Source: JAAYCI01 sp964370295
GTDB lineage: Bacteria; Bacillota; Clostridia; Oscillospirales; Ruminococcaceae
Reading direction: 5' to 3'
DNA: 64,000 bases
Assembly (NCBI GenBank): GCA_964370295.1
Contig: CAYJIR010000006.1
Span: 21,716 to 85,715, forward strand
Below the pieces are notes generated by a model. That model had not been told where the DNA came from. It did not search any database and saw nothing but the letters and a program-made list of their open reading frames with translations. A program made the translations under genes and the position numbers. Shown here piece after piece: positions 1 to 8,660 of the stretch (positions are counted from its first letter, which is position 1; each line of letters begins with the position of its first letter).

Positions 1-527
1 GCAAAAGCGGAAACTGTGGGGCCAAATTGAGACAAAGAAAAGGGGGAAAACAAGATATCTTGTACGGCTAAAAACAAAAAGGGAAGCACGGATATCATGC
101 CAAACCAAACATTTTTTGTGGGACAAGGTGCGTTTTGCACCAGCAATTGTAGGCCGCAAAATAAAAAGAACAATCCATATAGGCCATAAAAAAGAGCGGA
201 AAATACAAAGGGAAGCAAGGGAGTAAAAGCGGCGTAGGCAAATTCGTACAAGGCAAGCAAAAAACCAAAACCCGCACAGATAAAATAGGGAACGGCTAAA
301 CTTTTGCTACGCATGCGTAAGGTGGAAATGCCATGTGGCCCTATGGTAAACATGCCAAGCAAAACCATAAGGCAAGGCAATGCAAGGCTTGCATAGCGCA
401 TCCAAACCTCGCCAAGCTGTGGATATCCCGTTTGCAGGGAGCTAAAATAGGATAAATCCATCCAATACATGCCCGCGTATAACAGCATCACAAGCACTAC
501 CAACAAGGTTGGCATTGATCGTTTCAT
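1..527 (-). CDS. Polytopic membrane protein, 3' end outside the window
   Basis: An open frame starts at the ATG complementary to 525-527 and runs without a stop to the window edge, giving about 175 residues of an incomplete protein. The start MKRSMPTLLVVLVMLLYAG follows an AAGGAG ribosome site (535-540). The translation is almost entirely hydrophobic, with roughly five membrane segments separated by short loops, and the first could be an uncleaved signal anchor. I recognise no family motif. It is transcribed divergently from the ilv operon, whose promoter begins about 100 bases away. Because the 3' end is missing, neither length nor fold class can be judged. That it is coding is fairly safe from the start context, the uninterrupted frame and the membrane-type composition. 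Confidence 0.7.
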   Translation of the reverse strand, partial: MKRSMPTLLVVLVMLLYAGMYWMDLSYFSSLQTGYPQLGEVWMRYASLALPCLMVLLGMFTIGPHGISTLRMRSKSLAVPYFICAGFGFLLALYEFAYAAFTPLLPFVFSALFYGLYGLFFLFCGLQLLVQNAPCPTKNVWFGMISVLPFLFLAVQDILFSPFSLSQFGPTVSAF

Positions 528-624
528 TCTATAACTCCTTTGCAAAAGTGGTTTGTTTTACGCCGCTTTAAGATTTTCTTTATTGTAACATATTTTAAGA
601 AAAACACAAGGAGGCATATTTCGG

Positions 625-653
625 TTGACAAGTGCACGGCAAGCGATTATAAT
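625..653 (+). promoter_or_regulatory. Consensus sigma-A promoter of the ilv operon
   Basis: TTGACA (625-630), a 17-base spacer and TATAAT (648-653) match the housekeeping promoter consensus exactly. Transcription should begin near 660, giving a leader of about 350 bases before ilvB that contains the T-box element. Confidence 0.85.
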
Positions 654-689
654 AACAGTAATTTGGTACTGTATTTTATCAAAAATAAA

Positions 690-980
690 GAAATATGCGT
701 TGAAGGGAAACAAGACATACAAATACAGTGGGCGCAGAGAACCGCCGGTGGGTGCGAGGCGGTGCCAAGGTTTTGGATGTAGTCCTTCCCTAAGCAGCTG
801 CCTGAAGAAGGGTTTCCCTTTGTGTAGGCGCAGACGGAAAACACCCCGTTATCGGTGTGCGGTATTACATGTTTTTTGCAAAACATATCGATGCCGGCAG
901 AGTGGCCACATATAATGTGTGGCAAGTAGAGTGGTATCGCAGGGTTTGCCTGTCTCTTCATGAGGCGGGTATTTTGTTTT
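690..980 (+). promoter_or_regulatory. T-box riboswitch with terminator upstream of ilvB
   Basis: The leader carries a long Stem I whose base pairs 702-711 with 812-820. Its distal arm holds the AGAGAACCGCCGGTGGGTGC type sequence of T-box leaders. The T-box itself, AGAGTGGTATCGCAGG (928-943), closely resembles the family consensus AGGGTGGNACCGCG. A terminator follows: 948-956 pairs with 962-970 across a five-base loop, then a T-rich tail (971-980). In this family an uncharged tRNA reads a specifier codon in Stem I and stabilises an antiterminator, so the operon is expressed on amino-acid shortage. The likely specifier region is around 770-795, where GTAGTC would allow valine, but I cannot assign the codon with certainty. 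Confidence 0.82.
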
Positions 981-1008
981 ATTGGATATTTTTCAAAGGA
1001 GGCTTGCT

Positions 1009-2670
1009 ATGAAAATGAACGGTGCACAAATTATGGCTCATGTGCTTATGGAGCAAGAAGTAGATACAATTTTTGGCTATCCGGGCGGCTCGGTAATCCA
1101 TATTTACGATGCCCTATATCAACATCAAGATAAAATTCGTCATATTTTAACAGCACACGAACAAGGAGCGGCCCACGCTGCCGACGGTTATGCGCGTATT
1201 TCGGGAAAAACAGGGGTGGTACTGGCCACCAGTGGCCCCGGGGCAACAAACCTTGTCACCGGTATCGCCACCGCTTTTATGGATTCGGTGCCCATGGTGG
1301 CTATCACCGGCAATGTGCCGTCTTCACTGATAGGAAAAGACAGCTTTCAAGAAGTTTATACGGTGGGCATCACCATGCCAATAACAAAGCATAATTTTAT
1401 GGTGCAAGATATCGCCAGTTTGGCAGACACCTTGCGTGAGGCATTTCGCATTGCGCAAAGCGGGCGCAAAGGGCCGGTTTTGGTAGATATTACAAAGGAT
1501 GTTACCATGGCGGAATACGAATATACACCTCAGCAACCCATTGTATGTACCCCTCCTGTTTTTGATAATAAAGAGGCTATTTATCAGGCGGCACGTTTGC
1601 TTTCGGCCAGCAAAAAGCCTCTGGTGTGTTTTGGCGGTGGGGTGGTGTCTAGTGGAGCCAGTGACGTTTTGTACGAACTGCTGCACAAGGGCGGTTTGCC
1701 GGCCGTGCATAGCTTGATGGGTACGGGCGTTTTAAGCTGGGATGACCCCTTAAACATGGGGCTTGTGGGGATGCATGGCAACTTTAGCGGGAACATGGCG
1801 CTTGAAAACACCGACATGATACTAGCCGTGGGCTTCCGTTTTTCCGATCGTGTGGCCCTAGCGCCAGGAAAATGGGCCCCTAATGCGAGTATTGTGCAAA
1901 TTGATATAGACCCCAGTGAGGTAAACAAAAACGTGCGTGCTCATCATGCTGTAGTGGGTGACGTGAAATTGGTGCTTGAACAGCTTTTGCCGCTTGTAGA
2001 GGCAGGCAAGCACGAGGCTTGGCAGCAGGAAATCATTCAGTGGAAACAACAGGATTATCTTCCCAGCGATGTGTTCGATAGGCTTCGCCCGCACCAAGTG
2101 ATTGAAATTATCAACGAAGTGGCTGGGGAAGATGCCATCATTGTAACAGATGTGGGCCAGCACCAGATGTGGGCCGCACAGTTTTGCCGTCGAACTTGGC
2201 CACGCAGTTTTTTAACCAGTGGCGGCCTTGGTACCATGGGTTTCGGCTACGGGGCTGCCATCGGTGCCCAAGTGGCCATGCCGACACGGCGTGTGATACA
2301 CATTACAGGAGACGGAAGTTTCCATATGAATTTTAACGAGTGTAGTACGGCTGTGAGCAATAAATTGCCTGTGGTAAGTGTGATTTTGAACAATAGTGTA
2401 CTGGGCATGGTGCGACAGTGGCAACATTCTTTTTATGAAGACCGGTTCTCGCAGACAACCCTGGAAAGAAAAACCGACTTTGTAAAACTAGCCGAGGCAT
2501 TTGATGCCAAAGGCTATCGTGCTACAACACCCGAATCATTTAAGAAAGCTTTGCGTGAAGCCTTAGATGCCAATTGCACGGCTTTTGTCGAGTGTCCTAT
2601 AGATAAAGATGAAATGGTGCTGCCCATGATTCCGTCCGGCAAAACGGTGGCTGATATCATCGTGGGTTAA
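1009..2670 (+). CDS. ilvB: Acetolactate synthase, large (catalytic) subunit
   Basis: Condenses two pyruvates to acetolactate, or pyruvate with 2-ketobutyrate, using thiamine diphosphate; first common step of Val/Leu/Ile synthesis. The 553-residue protein has the three-part ThDP enzyme layout. The N-terminal pyrimidine-binding domain has GYPGGSVIHIYDAL and the catalytic-Glu context EQGAAHAADGYAR. A central domain follows, then a C-terminal pyrophosphate domain with GDGSFHMNFNEC. I chose ATG 1009 because AAAGGAGG (995-1002) sits at ideal distance; an upstream in-frame TTG (982) lacks a site. It is the first gene of ilvB-ilvN-ilvC-ilvD, controlled by the T-box leader. Length is normal and no key residue appears missing. 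Confidence 0.97.
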   Translation: MKMNGAQIMAHVLMEQEVDTIFGYPGGSVIHIYDALYQHQDKIRHILTAHEQGAAHAADGYARISGKTGVVLATSGPGATNLVTGIATAFMDSVPMVAITGNVPSSLIGKDSFQEVYTVGITMPITKHNFMVQDIASLADTLREAFRIAQSGRKGPVLVDITKDVTMAEYEYTPQQPIVCTPPVFDNKEAIYQAARLLSASKKPLVCFGGGVVSSGASDVLYELLHKGGLPAVHSLMGTGVLSWDDPLNMGLVGMHGNFSGNMALENTDMILAVGFRFSDRVALAPGKWAPNASIVQIDIDPSEVNKNVRAHHAVVGDVKLVLEQLLPLVEAGKHEAWQQEIIQWKQQDYLPSDVFDRLRPHQVIEIINEVAGEDAIIVTDVGQHQMWAAQFCRRTWPRSFLTSGGLGTMGFGYGAAIGAQVAMPTRRVIHITGDGSFHMNFNECSTAVSNKLPVVSVILNNSVLGMVRQWQHSFYEDRFSQTTLERKTDFVKLAEAFDAKGYRATTPESFKKALREALDANCTAFVECPIDKDEMVLPMIPSGKTVADIIVG

Positions 2671-2732
2671 TGCTAAAACAAGGTGATTTTTGCCAGTATA
2701 CACGCAAAAACAGCACGGAAAGGAATGTTTGT

Positions 2733-3257
2733 ATGAAAGAAAAAAGAGCACAGGTTGTGTCGATGTTGGTGGCCAATAATGCCGGCGTATTGGCGCGTGT
2801 TTCCAGTCTTTTTGCACGAAAGGGTTTTAATATCGACAGTCTCACCGTATCGGCCACAGATGTGGCGGGCATTTCCCGTATCACCATCACAACCAGTGGA
2901 GACGATAACACCCTGCACCAAATACTGAGCCAAAGCGCAAAATTACATGAGGTGCGCAATGTGGTGGCTTTAGATGCAGATAACAGCATACAGCGAGAAT
3001 TGCTTTTGGTAAAGTTACATACGGGCGAAGACAAGCGCAGTGTCTTACGCGAAATAGCCGATATTTACAAAGCAAACATAGTAGATCTCTCGGTGGATAG
3101 TATGGTGGTAGAGCTTACCGGCCGTCCGGGGAAAATCGATGCATTTCTTGCCGTAATCGAGCAATATGAAATTTTAGAGATGTGCCGCACCGGTGTAACC
3201 GCTTTAGAGCGTGGCGACCGTGTTTTGGGGGCAGTGCCCAAAGAGGAAGAAGCGTAA
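2733..3257 (+). CDS. ilvN: Acetolactate synthase, small (regulatory) subunit
   Basis: Regulatory partner of IlvB that activates the catalytic subunit and in this family confers feedback inhibition by valine. The 174-residue product has an N-terminal ACT domain (residues about 5-80) with the characteristic NNAGVLARVSSLFARKGFNI stretch, followed by the C-terminal small-subunit domain. An in-frame ATG at 2670 overlaps the ilvB stop, but GAAAGGAA just upstream of ATG 2733, and the family habit of starting right before the ACT domain, favour 2733. The 62-base spacing to ilvB contains no terminator, so the two should be co-transcribed. Confidence 0.95.
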   Translation: MKEKRAQVVSMLVANNAGVLARVSSLFARKGFNIDSLTVSATDVAGISRITITTSGDDNTLHQILSQSAKLHEVRNVVALDADNSIQRELLLVKLHTGEDKRSVLREIADIYKANIVDLSVDSMVVELTGRPGKIDAFLAVIEQYEILEMCRTGVTALERGDRVLGAVPKEEEA

Positions 3258-3372
3258 GATTGCCCATAAATGCCTCTAGGCAAAAACAAAAAAATTGTGT
3301 ACAATAAAATGAGGGGTTATGTGCCCTTTATTAAGAAAATAAAACGGTGTCTATTGCCGAAAGGAGAAAAAA

Positions 3373-4371
3373 ATGATTTCTAAATATTATGACAAAGATT
3401 GTGATTTGGGTTTGCTTAAAGGCAAGACTGTAGCAGTGATAGGTTTTGGTAGCCAAGGTCATGCACACGCACTAAACTTGCACGAAAGTGGTGTAAATGT
3501 AGTGGTGGGTGCCCGCAAAGATGGTGCCGGATGGAAGGCTGCAAAGGCCGCTGGTTTATCGGTGATGGATGCCGCCGAGGCTGCCCAAAAGGGCGATTTG
3601 ATTATGTTGAGCTTGCCCGATGAATCGGCGCCTAGCATTTATAAAAACGATATTGAGCCAAACCTACAAAAAGGGAACGTGCTGATGTTTGCACATGGCT
3701 TTAATATTCATTTCAACCAAATTCAGCCCCCCAGTGATGTGGATGTGGTAATGGTGGCCCCTAAAGGACCCGGGCATACTGTGCGTAGCCAGTATCAAGA
3801 GGGTGCTGGTGTGCCGTGCTTAATTGCCATACATCAAGATGCGTCGGGCAAAGCGCGCGAGTTTGCCCTTGCGTATGCAAGTGGTATTGGCGGTGGACGT
3901 GCCGGTATTTTGGAAACCAGCTTTAAAGAGGAAACCGAAACCGATTTGTTTGGGGAACAAGCGGTTTTGTGTGGCGGTGTTACGGCTTTGATGAAAGCCG
4001 GTTTCGAAACGTTGGTAGAAGCAGGATATGAGCCGGAAATGGCCTATTTCGAATGTGTGCACGAAATGAAATTAATTGTAGACCTTATCATCCAAGGTGG
4101 TTTTGCACGCATGCGCTATTCGATTTCTAACACGGCCGAATATGGCGATTATCGTGTGGGATCGCGCATCATCACCGAGGAAACACGCAAGGAAATGCGT
4201 AAAGTACTGCGTGAAATTCAAACGGGCGAATTTGCCAGCGAATACATTCAAGAAATGGGCGCCGGCGGCCAAGCACGCTTTTTGGCCACACGACGTATGG
4301 AAGCCGAGCAACCCTTGGAGGAAGTGGGCAAAGAATTGCGCGGTATGATGAGTTGGCTGAATAATAAGTAG
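3373..4371 (+). CDS. ilvC: Ketol-acid reductoisomerase
   Basis: Converts acetolactate (or acetohydroxybutyrate) to the dihydroxy acid by Mg-dependent isomerisation and NAD(P)H reduction; second common step of branched-chain synthesis. 332 residues is the normal class I (short) length. The N-terminal Rossmann fold shows GFGSQGHAHALNL, followed by the cofactor-loop context VVVGARKDG. The C-terminal helical knotted domain has the metal-site acids in ETETDLFGEQAVLCGG and the ECVHEMKLIVDLI segment. GAAAGGAG precedes ATG 3373. It lies 115 bases after ilvN with no obvious terminator between. Confidence 0.97.
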   Translation: MISKYYDKDCDLGLLKGKTVAVIGFGSQGHAHALNLHESGVNVVVGARKDGAGWKAAKAAGLSVMDAAEAAQKGDLIMLSLPDESAPSIYKNDIEPNLQKGNVLMFAHGFNIHFNQIQPPSDVDVVMVAPKGPGHTVRSQYQEGAGVPCLIAIHQDASGKAREFALAYASGIGGGRAGILETSFKEETETDLFGEQAVLCGGVTALMKAGFETLVEAGYEPEMAYFECVHEMKLIVDLIIQGGFARMRYSISNTAEYGDYRVGSRIITEETRKEMRKVLREIQTGEFASEYIQEMGAGGQARFLATRRMEAEQPLEEVGKELRGMMSWLNNK

Positions 4372-4394
4372 ATCTCTTGGGATATTATAAAGCA

Positions 4395-4430
4395 AAGCAC
4401 ATGAGGGGGCTGTAATGGCCTCCTCATAGG
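4395..4430 (+). other. Hairpin between ilvC and ilvD
   Basis: A ten-pair hairpin (ATGAGGGGGC with GGCCTCCTCAT) lies in the 100-base spacer. It is not followed by a T-run, so it may protect or process the mRNA rather than terminate transcription. Confidence 0.4.
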
Positions 4431-4471
4431 TTATTAAAAACGGTAGTTATAGCTTTCAAGGAGGCCACTAG

Positions 4472-6136
4472 ATGTTAAAGAAACAAAGCGTGCGCGTAAC
4501 CGAGGGTGTAGAGCGCGCGCCAAACCGCAGTTTGTTTTACGCAATGGGATATACGCAAGAAGAATTAAACCGTCCTCTTGTGGGTGTAGTAAGTGCTTTT
4601 AGCGAAATCGTTCCGGGGCATATCCATTTGGATAAACTGGCTGATGCAGCAAAAGCCGGTGTGCGAATGGCCGGAGGCACACCGATACTGGTGCCGTCCA
4701 TCGGTGTATGTGACGGCATTGCCATGGGCCACGAGGGCATGCGCTACAGTTTGCCAAGCCGCGAGCTTATTGCCGACAGTGTGGAAACGATGGCCAAAAG
4801 TCATGCATTCGATGCTTTGGTGCTTTTACCAAACTGCGATAAAATTGTGCCGGGTATGTTGATGGGTGCCGCAAGGCTTAACTTGCCAACGGTGTTGGTA
4901 AGCGGTGGGCCGATGATGGCCGGAGAAACGCAAAGCGGTGAGGTGAGTTTATCAAATCTGTTTGAGGCCGTGGGAGCACGCAAGGCCAATCAAATTGACG
5001 ATTGTAAGCTAACAGAGCTAGAGCAGGCATGTTGTCCGGGCTGCGGAAGCTGTGCCGGCATGTATACTGCCAATAGTATGAACTGCCTAAGCGAGGCCGT
5101 GGGCATCGCTTTGCCGGGAAATGGCACAGTGCCTGCCGTAAGCGCCGCGCGTACACGTCTTGCAAAGCAGGCGGGTGCCTGTGTGATGTCTCTTTTAGAA
5201 AAAAATATTTGCTTTTGTGACATTGTAAACGAAAAATCTTTGCGCAATGCCCTATGCTGCGACATGGCATTGGGGTGCAGCACAAACACAGTGTTGCACC
5301 TTTTGGCCATTGCACATGAGGCGGGAGCACCCATTTCTCTGGAAGAAATCAACAAATTCAGTGCTGTAATACCGAATTTGTGTCATTTGGCACCGGCAGG
5401 TCCGGCCCATATTCAAGACTTGGATGCTGCTGGTGGTATTACAGTGGTAATGGCAGAACTGGCGAAAAAGAATCTTCTAGATGTAAATTTACCTACTGTG
5501 GGCGGTTGTAGTGTTGCAGAGAAGATAAGCGGTGCGCGCAACCGAAACGAAGAGGTTGTTCGCCCTATAGAAAAGCCCTACTCTGAAACAGGTGGTATTG
5601 CTGTTCTGTTTGGCAATTTAGCCAGGGATGGCTCTGTGGTAAAACAATCGGCTGTAGCCGAAGAAATGCTGCGCCACAAAGGGCCTGCGCGTGTGTTTGA
5701 TAGCGAGGAAGAGGCCATTGCAGCGATTTATGCCAGGCAGATTGTAAAAGGGGATGTGGTGGTGATTCGCTATGAAGGGCCAAAAGGGGGGCCGGGGATG
5801 CGCGAGATGTTAAACCCCACCAGTGCTTTGGCCGGAATGGGTCTAGCCTCCAGTGTCGCCTTAATTACAGATGGGCGTTTTTCGGGTGCTTCGCGTGGGG
5901 CCTCCATTGGCCATGTGTGCCCAGAGGCAGCCAGTGGAGGTCTTATAGGGCTTGTGCAAGAGGGTGATAACATAGAAATAGATATCCCCGCAAGAAAGCT
6001 GGAGCTTTGCATCAGCCAAGCCGAAATTGAAAAGCGCCAAGAGAATTTTGTGCCCAAAGAAAACAAATGCTCCGGTTGGTTAAGTCGATACCGTCGGCAT
6101 GTGCAGGCCGCCGCTGTCGGTGCCGTTTTAGAGTAG
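4472..6136 (+). CDS. ilvD: Dihydroxy-acid dehydratase
   Basis: Dehydrates 2,3-dihydroxy-isovalerate or -methylvalerate to the 2-keto acid; Fe-S-dependent, cytoplasmic. The 554-residue length is standard. Visible family motifs are LLPNCDKIVPGMLMGAARLN, which includes one cluster cysteine, CCPGCGSCAGMYTANSMNCL with further cluster cysteines, and the C-terminal GRFSGASRGASIGH. AAGGAGG precedes ATG 4472. This is the last gene of the operon: a strong terminator hairpin begins about 40 bases after its stop. The final transamination step (ilvE) is encoded separately on the opposite strand at 21915-22982. Confidence 0.97.
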   Translation: MLKKQSVRVTEGVERAPNRSLFYAMGYTQEELNRPLVGVVSAFSEIVPGHIHLDKLADAAKAGVRMAGGTPILVPSIGVCDGIAMGHEGMRYSLPSRELIADSVETMAKSHAFDALVLLPNCDKIVPGMLMGAARLNLPTVLVSGGPMMAGETQSGEVSLSNLFEAVGARKANQIDDCKLTELEQACCPGCGSCAGMYTANSMNCLSEAVGIALPGNGTVPAVSAARTRLAKQAGACVMSLLEKNICFCDIVNEKSLRNALCCDMALGCSTNTVLHLLAIAHEAGAPISLEEINKFSAVIPNLCHLAPAGPAHIQDLDAAGGITVVMAELAKKNLLDVNLPTVGGCSVAEKISGARNRNEEVVRPIEKPYSETGGIAVLFGNLARDGSVVKQSAVAEEMLRHKGPARVFDSEEEAIAAIYARQIVKGDVVVIRYEGPKGGPGMREMLNPTSALAGMGLASSVALITDGRFSGASRGASIGHVCPEAASGGLIGLVQEGDNIEIDIPARKLELCISQAEIEKRQENFVPKENKCSGWLSRYRRHVQAAAVGAVLE

Positions 6137-6177
6137 ACTTCAACGAAATGCTTCTAAAATCCATATGATTACAACTC

Positions 6178-6226
6178 AATAACGTCATCTTTTAGTAAAT
6201 ATGGCTAAAATGTGACGTTATTTTTC
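6178..6226 (+). terminator. Rho-independent terminator of the ilv operon
   Basis: An 18-base imperfect inverted repeat (6178-6195 with 6205-6222; two mismatches) is followed by a run of T, directly downstream of ilvD. Confidence 0.85.
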
Positions 6227-6250
6227 TATGCAAAACAAATTTTTATTTTG

Positions 6251-6279
6251 TTGAAAAAATATTTTTTTTGTGATAGGAT
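6251..6279 (+). promoter_or_regulatory. Promoter of the nucleobase permease gene
   Basis: TTGAAA (6251-6256), a 17-base spacer and TAGGAT (6274-6279) form a plausible sigma-A promoter 80 bases upstream of the permease start. I looked for a purine riboswitch in the leader and saw none. Confidence 0.6.
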
Positions 6280-6361
6280 GATACTACATCTTTTTTGATG
6301 TTATGTAAGTTTGCTTCAAATGGATGCGTTAAAAAAAGGGAAGAGATGAGGAGTTGTTAGA

Positions 6362-7825
6362 ATGGACAAACAAACGGAGACAAAAGATCCAAAACAGTTG
6401 GTGCATGAATTACGTGGACGACCTCCTTTGCATGTGGCAATAGCCTTGGGTTTGCAACATGTGTTGGCGATGTTTGTTGGCAACCTTACCCCGTTGTTAA
6501 TTGTGGGCGGTGCCTACAGTGCCGCAAATCCCGGCAGTATTGATGTTGCCTATTTGGCACAGTGTGCCATGGTATTGGCCGGCTTTACCACTCTTGTGCA
6601 GCTATACAAATTAGGACCCATTGGTTCGGGGCTGCCGATTGTTATGGGAACAAGCAGTGCTTTTATTGGTGTAAATAGTTCTATTGCAATGACCAGCGGC
6701 TGGGCTGCCTTAACCGGAGCCACTTTGCTTGGCGGATTTTTTGAATTGGGGCTTGGCTCTTTCATGAAAAAATTGCGCCGTTTCTTTCCGCCCCTTGTCA
6801 CCGGTGTTACCGTGTTGTCCATTGGGATTACCTTAATTCCTGTGGGCGTGCAAAACTTTGCCGGTGGCGGCAATCCAGAGATAAACCCCAATTTTGGTTC
6901 TTTACAAAATTTGTTTGTGGCAGGGGTTGTGCTCTTGGTAGTTATTTTACTTCGTATTTTTGGGAAAGGCTTGTTGGGGCTTGCCTCTTTGCTGGTGGCC
7001 ACCTTGGTGGGGTATGGTGTGGCAGTGGCAATGTATTTTCTTATTCCCGAAGAGTCGTTGACCTTAAGCATCACGATGACTAACTTGTTGGAAGGGGGGC
7101 TTATATCTATTCCGGTTCCTCTGCGTTATGGCATTGAATTTCGGCTAGATGCCATTATTCCCATGTTGTTTATGTTTGTAGTTACTGCCATTGAAACCAT
7201 AGGCGATACTACCGGTGTAGCCGAAGGCGGCCTTGGCCGTATGCCCACAGACAAAGAACTGCGTGGCACGGTGTTGGCAGATGGTTTTTCCAGCATTCTT
7301 GGAGCGTTGTTCAATGTGTCGCCTCTCACATCCTTTAGCCAAAATGTGGGTCTTATTCGGATGACGCGCGTAGTGAATCTATTTTCTATTGCTACAGGGG
7401 CTATCTTCCTCATTGTAGCTGGGTTTTTCCGCCCCATTGGCCAGTTTTTCGCCAATATACCACCCTCTGTACTGGGTGGTGCTGTGTTGTGTATGTTTGC
7501 TTCTATTGCCGTTACCGGGATTAGTTTGCTGTCTAAAGTAGACTTTAACCCACGCAATACGTTGATTATTGCCATAGCACTGGGTGTTGGTATTGGTTTT
7601 GGGCAAGGGGCCGGTGGCGCTGCAGGTGCCATGGAATACTTCCCCACTTGGCTGCGATATCTTTTTGGTGGCCACGGAATTGCGGCTTCTACCATTATTG
7701 CACTTGTGCTCAACTTGGTAATGCCTCAAGAAAAGACCTCGGGAACCGATACCAATAATACAAGTGAGGCAGATGCCAAAACAGAGATAGATACCGAAGC
7801 AAGTGAAGCGGCAGAGGCACAATAA
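6362..7825 (+). CDS. NCS2-family uracil/xanthine/urate permease
   Basis: A secondary transporter that imports a nucleobase with protons or sodium. The 487-residue protein is hydrophobic with about 12-14 membrane segments and carries the nucleobase-ascorbate transporter signature QNVGLIRMTR (around residue 325). It also has the N-terminal ALGLQHVLAMF motif, whose His lines the substrate site in the family. The branch resembles xanthine/urate rather than uracil permeases, but I cannot fix the substrate. The last 35 residues are polar, rich in Glu, Thr and Asp, and presumably cytoplasmic. It is a single-gene unit with its own promoter and a downstream bidirectional terminator. Confidence 0.92.
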   Translation: MDKQTETKDPKQLVHELRGRPPLHVAIALGLQHVLAMFVGNLTPLLIVGGAYSAANPGSIDVAYLAQCAMVLAGFTTLVQLYKLGPIGSGLPIVMGTSSAFIGVNSSIAMTSGWAALTGATLLGGFFELGLGSFMKKLRRFFPPLVTGVTVLSIGITLIPVGVQNFAGGGNPEINPNFGSLQNLFVAGVVLLVVILLRIFGKGLLGLASLLVATLVGYGVAVAMYFLIPEESLTLSITMTNLLEGGLISIPVPLRYGIEFRLDAIIPMLFMFVVTAIETIGDTTGVAEGGLGRMPTDKELRGTVLADGFSSILGALFNVSPLTSFSQNVGLIRMTRVVNLFSIATGAIFLIVAGFFRPIGQFFANIPPSVLGGAVLCMFASIAVTGISLLSKVDFNPRNTLIIAIALGVGIGFGQGAGGAAGAMEYFPTWLRYLFGGHGIAASTIIALVLNLVMPQEKTSGTDTNNTSEADAKTEIDTEASEAAEAQ

Positions 7826-7954
7826 ATTCTCTTGGAGGAAACCTTATCCATCATAAGCTGGGATTGCAAGCTAGACCCTAAAAAACAAAAGAAAATATAA
7901 TGTTTTGCTTTTTCTACGACATCCTCTTGGGGTGTGTGTACAGGCCTTATCGCA

Positions 7955-7991
7955 AAGAAAAACCCTTCCTATAATGGAAAGGGTTTTTCTG
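7955..7991. terminator. Bidirectional terminator between permease and niaR
   Basis: AGAAAAACCCTTCC pairs with GGAAAGGGTTTTTCT across a short loop. With A-rich and T-rich flanks it can serve both converging genes. Confidence 0.8.
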
Positions 7992-8015
7992 CGTCTGTGG
8001 CAGTTGGTTGGTGTT

Positions 8016-8546
8016 TTAACGCGCACCATATAGTAGGCCTTTTGCCTTTAAAGCGGTTAAAATACGGCGATAGGCCTCTTCACTGGGGCAACGAATGGTG
8101 TGAAAGTGAACACCGTCGGTTAATGTGCATAATAACTTTGCGCCACTTAAAGCCACTTTTTTTAAAAATTCATCGGCTTCATAGCGGCTTCCAATGGCAA
8201 CATCACAAGAAAGGGTGCCGTAGAGCGGATGCTCTATCGCCACATTTAGAAAACAACCACCGTTGTCTACCACAGTATATAATTCTGTTTCCAGCATGCT
8301 TTTATCGTGGCAGCAGGATAGGATGTAACTGTCGCTTGCAGCGAGGTCATCTTCTTGCTCATTATTAAGAAAATACCCACGAGAAGTCGCTATAATATTT
8401 TCGCCAGCCGCACGGAGCAAAGCGATGTCGCCCACCACAATTTGGCGGCTCACATTAAAATGCTCGCCCAAGCGTGTGGCACTTAATGGTTTCATATCCA
8501 TTTTTAAAAGGCGTAAAATTTCTTTTCGGCGTTGTTTTGCATCCAT
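8016..8546 (-). CDS. niaR: Niacin-responsive transcriptional repressor NiaR
   Basis: A niacin-sensing DNA-binding protein that represses NAD precursor uptake and synthesis genes. The 176-residue protein has an N-terminal HTH_11 winged helix (KQRRKEILRLL through SATRLGEHFNVSRQIVVGDI). The C-terminal 3H domain shows its histidines in VAIEHPLYG and GVHFHTI, which in this family bind a metal and nicotinic acid. I set the start at the ATG complementary to 8544-8546, since AAAAGGGG lies seven bases upstream; the longer frame to 8597 would run through the promoter. A perfect palindrome overlaps the -10 box of its own promoter, which suggests autoregulation. No NAD gene lies next to it. Confidence 0.9.
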   Translation of the reverse strand: MDAKQRRKEILRLLKMDMKPLSATRLGEHFNVSRQIVVGDIALLRAAGENIIATSRGYFLNNEQEDDLAASDSYILSCCHDKSMLETELYTVVDNGGCFLNVAIEHPLYGTLSCDVAIGSRYEADEFLKKVALSGAKLLCTLTDGVHFHTIRCPSEEAYRRILTALKAKGLLYGAR

Positions 8547-8574
8547 ACGTAGCCCCTTTTCTAAATGCATTGAC

Positions 8575-8617
8575 CGTGAGTTTTGTTTATTATACAAAAC
8601 TCACGCACTGTTTGCAA
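8575..8617 (-). promoter_or_regulatory. niaR promoter with overlapping operator palindrome
   Basis: On the minus strand TTGCAA (8612-8617), a 17-base spacer and TATAAT (8589-8594) form the promoter. A perfect 12-base inverted repeat, CGTGAGTTTTGT (8575-8586) and its complement (8594-8605), covers the -10 region and start site. That is the expected position for a repressor operator. That NiaR binds here is inference. Confidence 0.7.
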
Positions 8618-8619
8618 GA

Positions 8620-8652
8620 AAAAAGAGGAAACCATGCATGGTTTCCTCTTTA
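8620..8652 (-). terminator. Terminator of the rpsF-ssb-rpsR operon
   Basis: A perfect palindrome AAAGAGGAAACCATG and its complement (8622-8651), followed on the minus strand by a T-run, sits directly after rpsR. Confidence 0.88.
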
Positions 8653-8660
8653 AAATTGTG

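Noticed and set aside
7126..7713. 195-residue minus-strand open frame inside the permease gene
   Set aside because: Shadow of the NCS2 permease in another frame; no family resemblance and no ribosome site.
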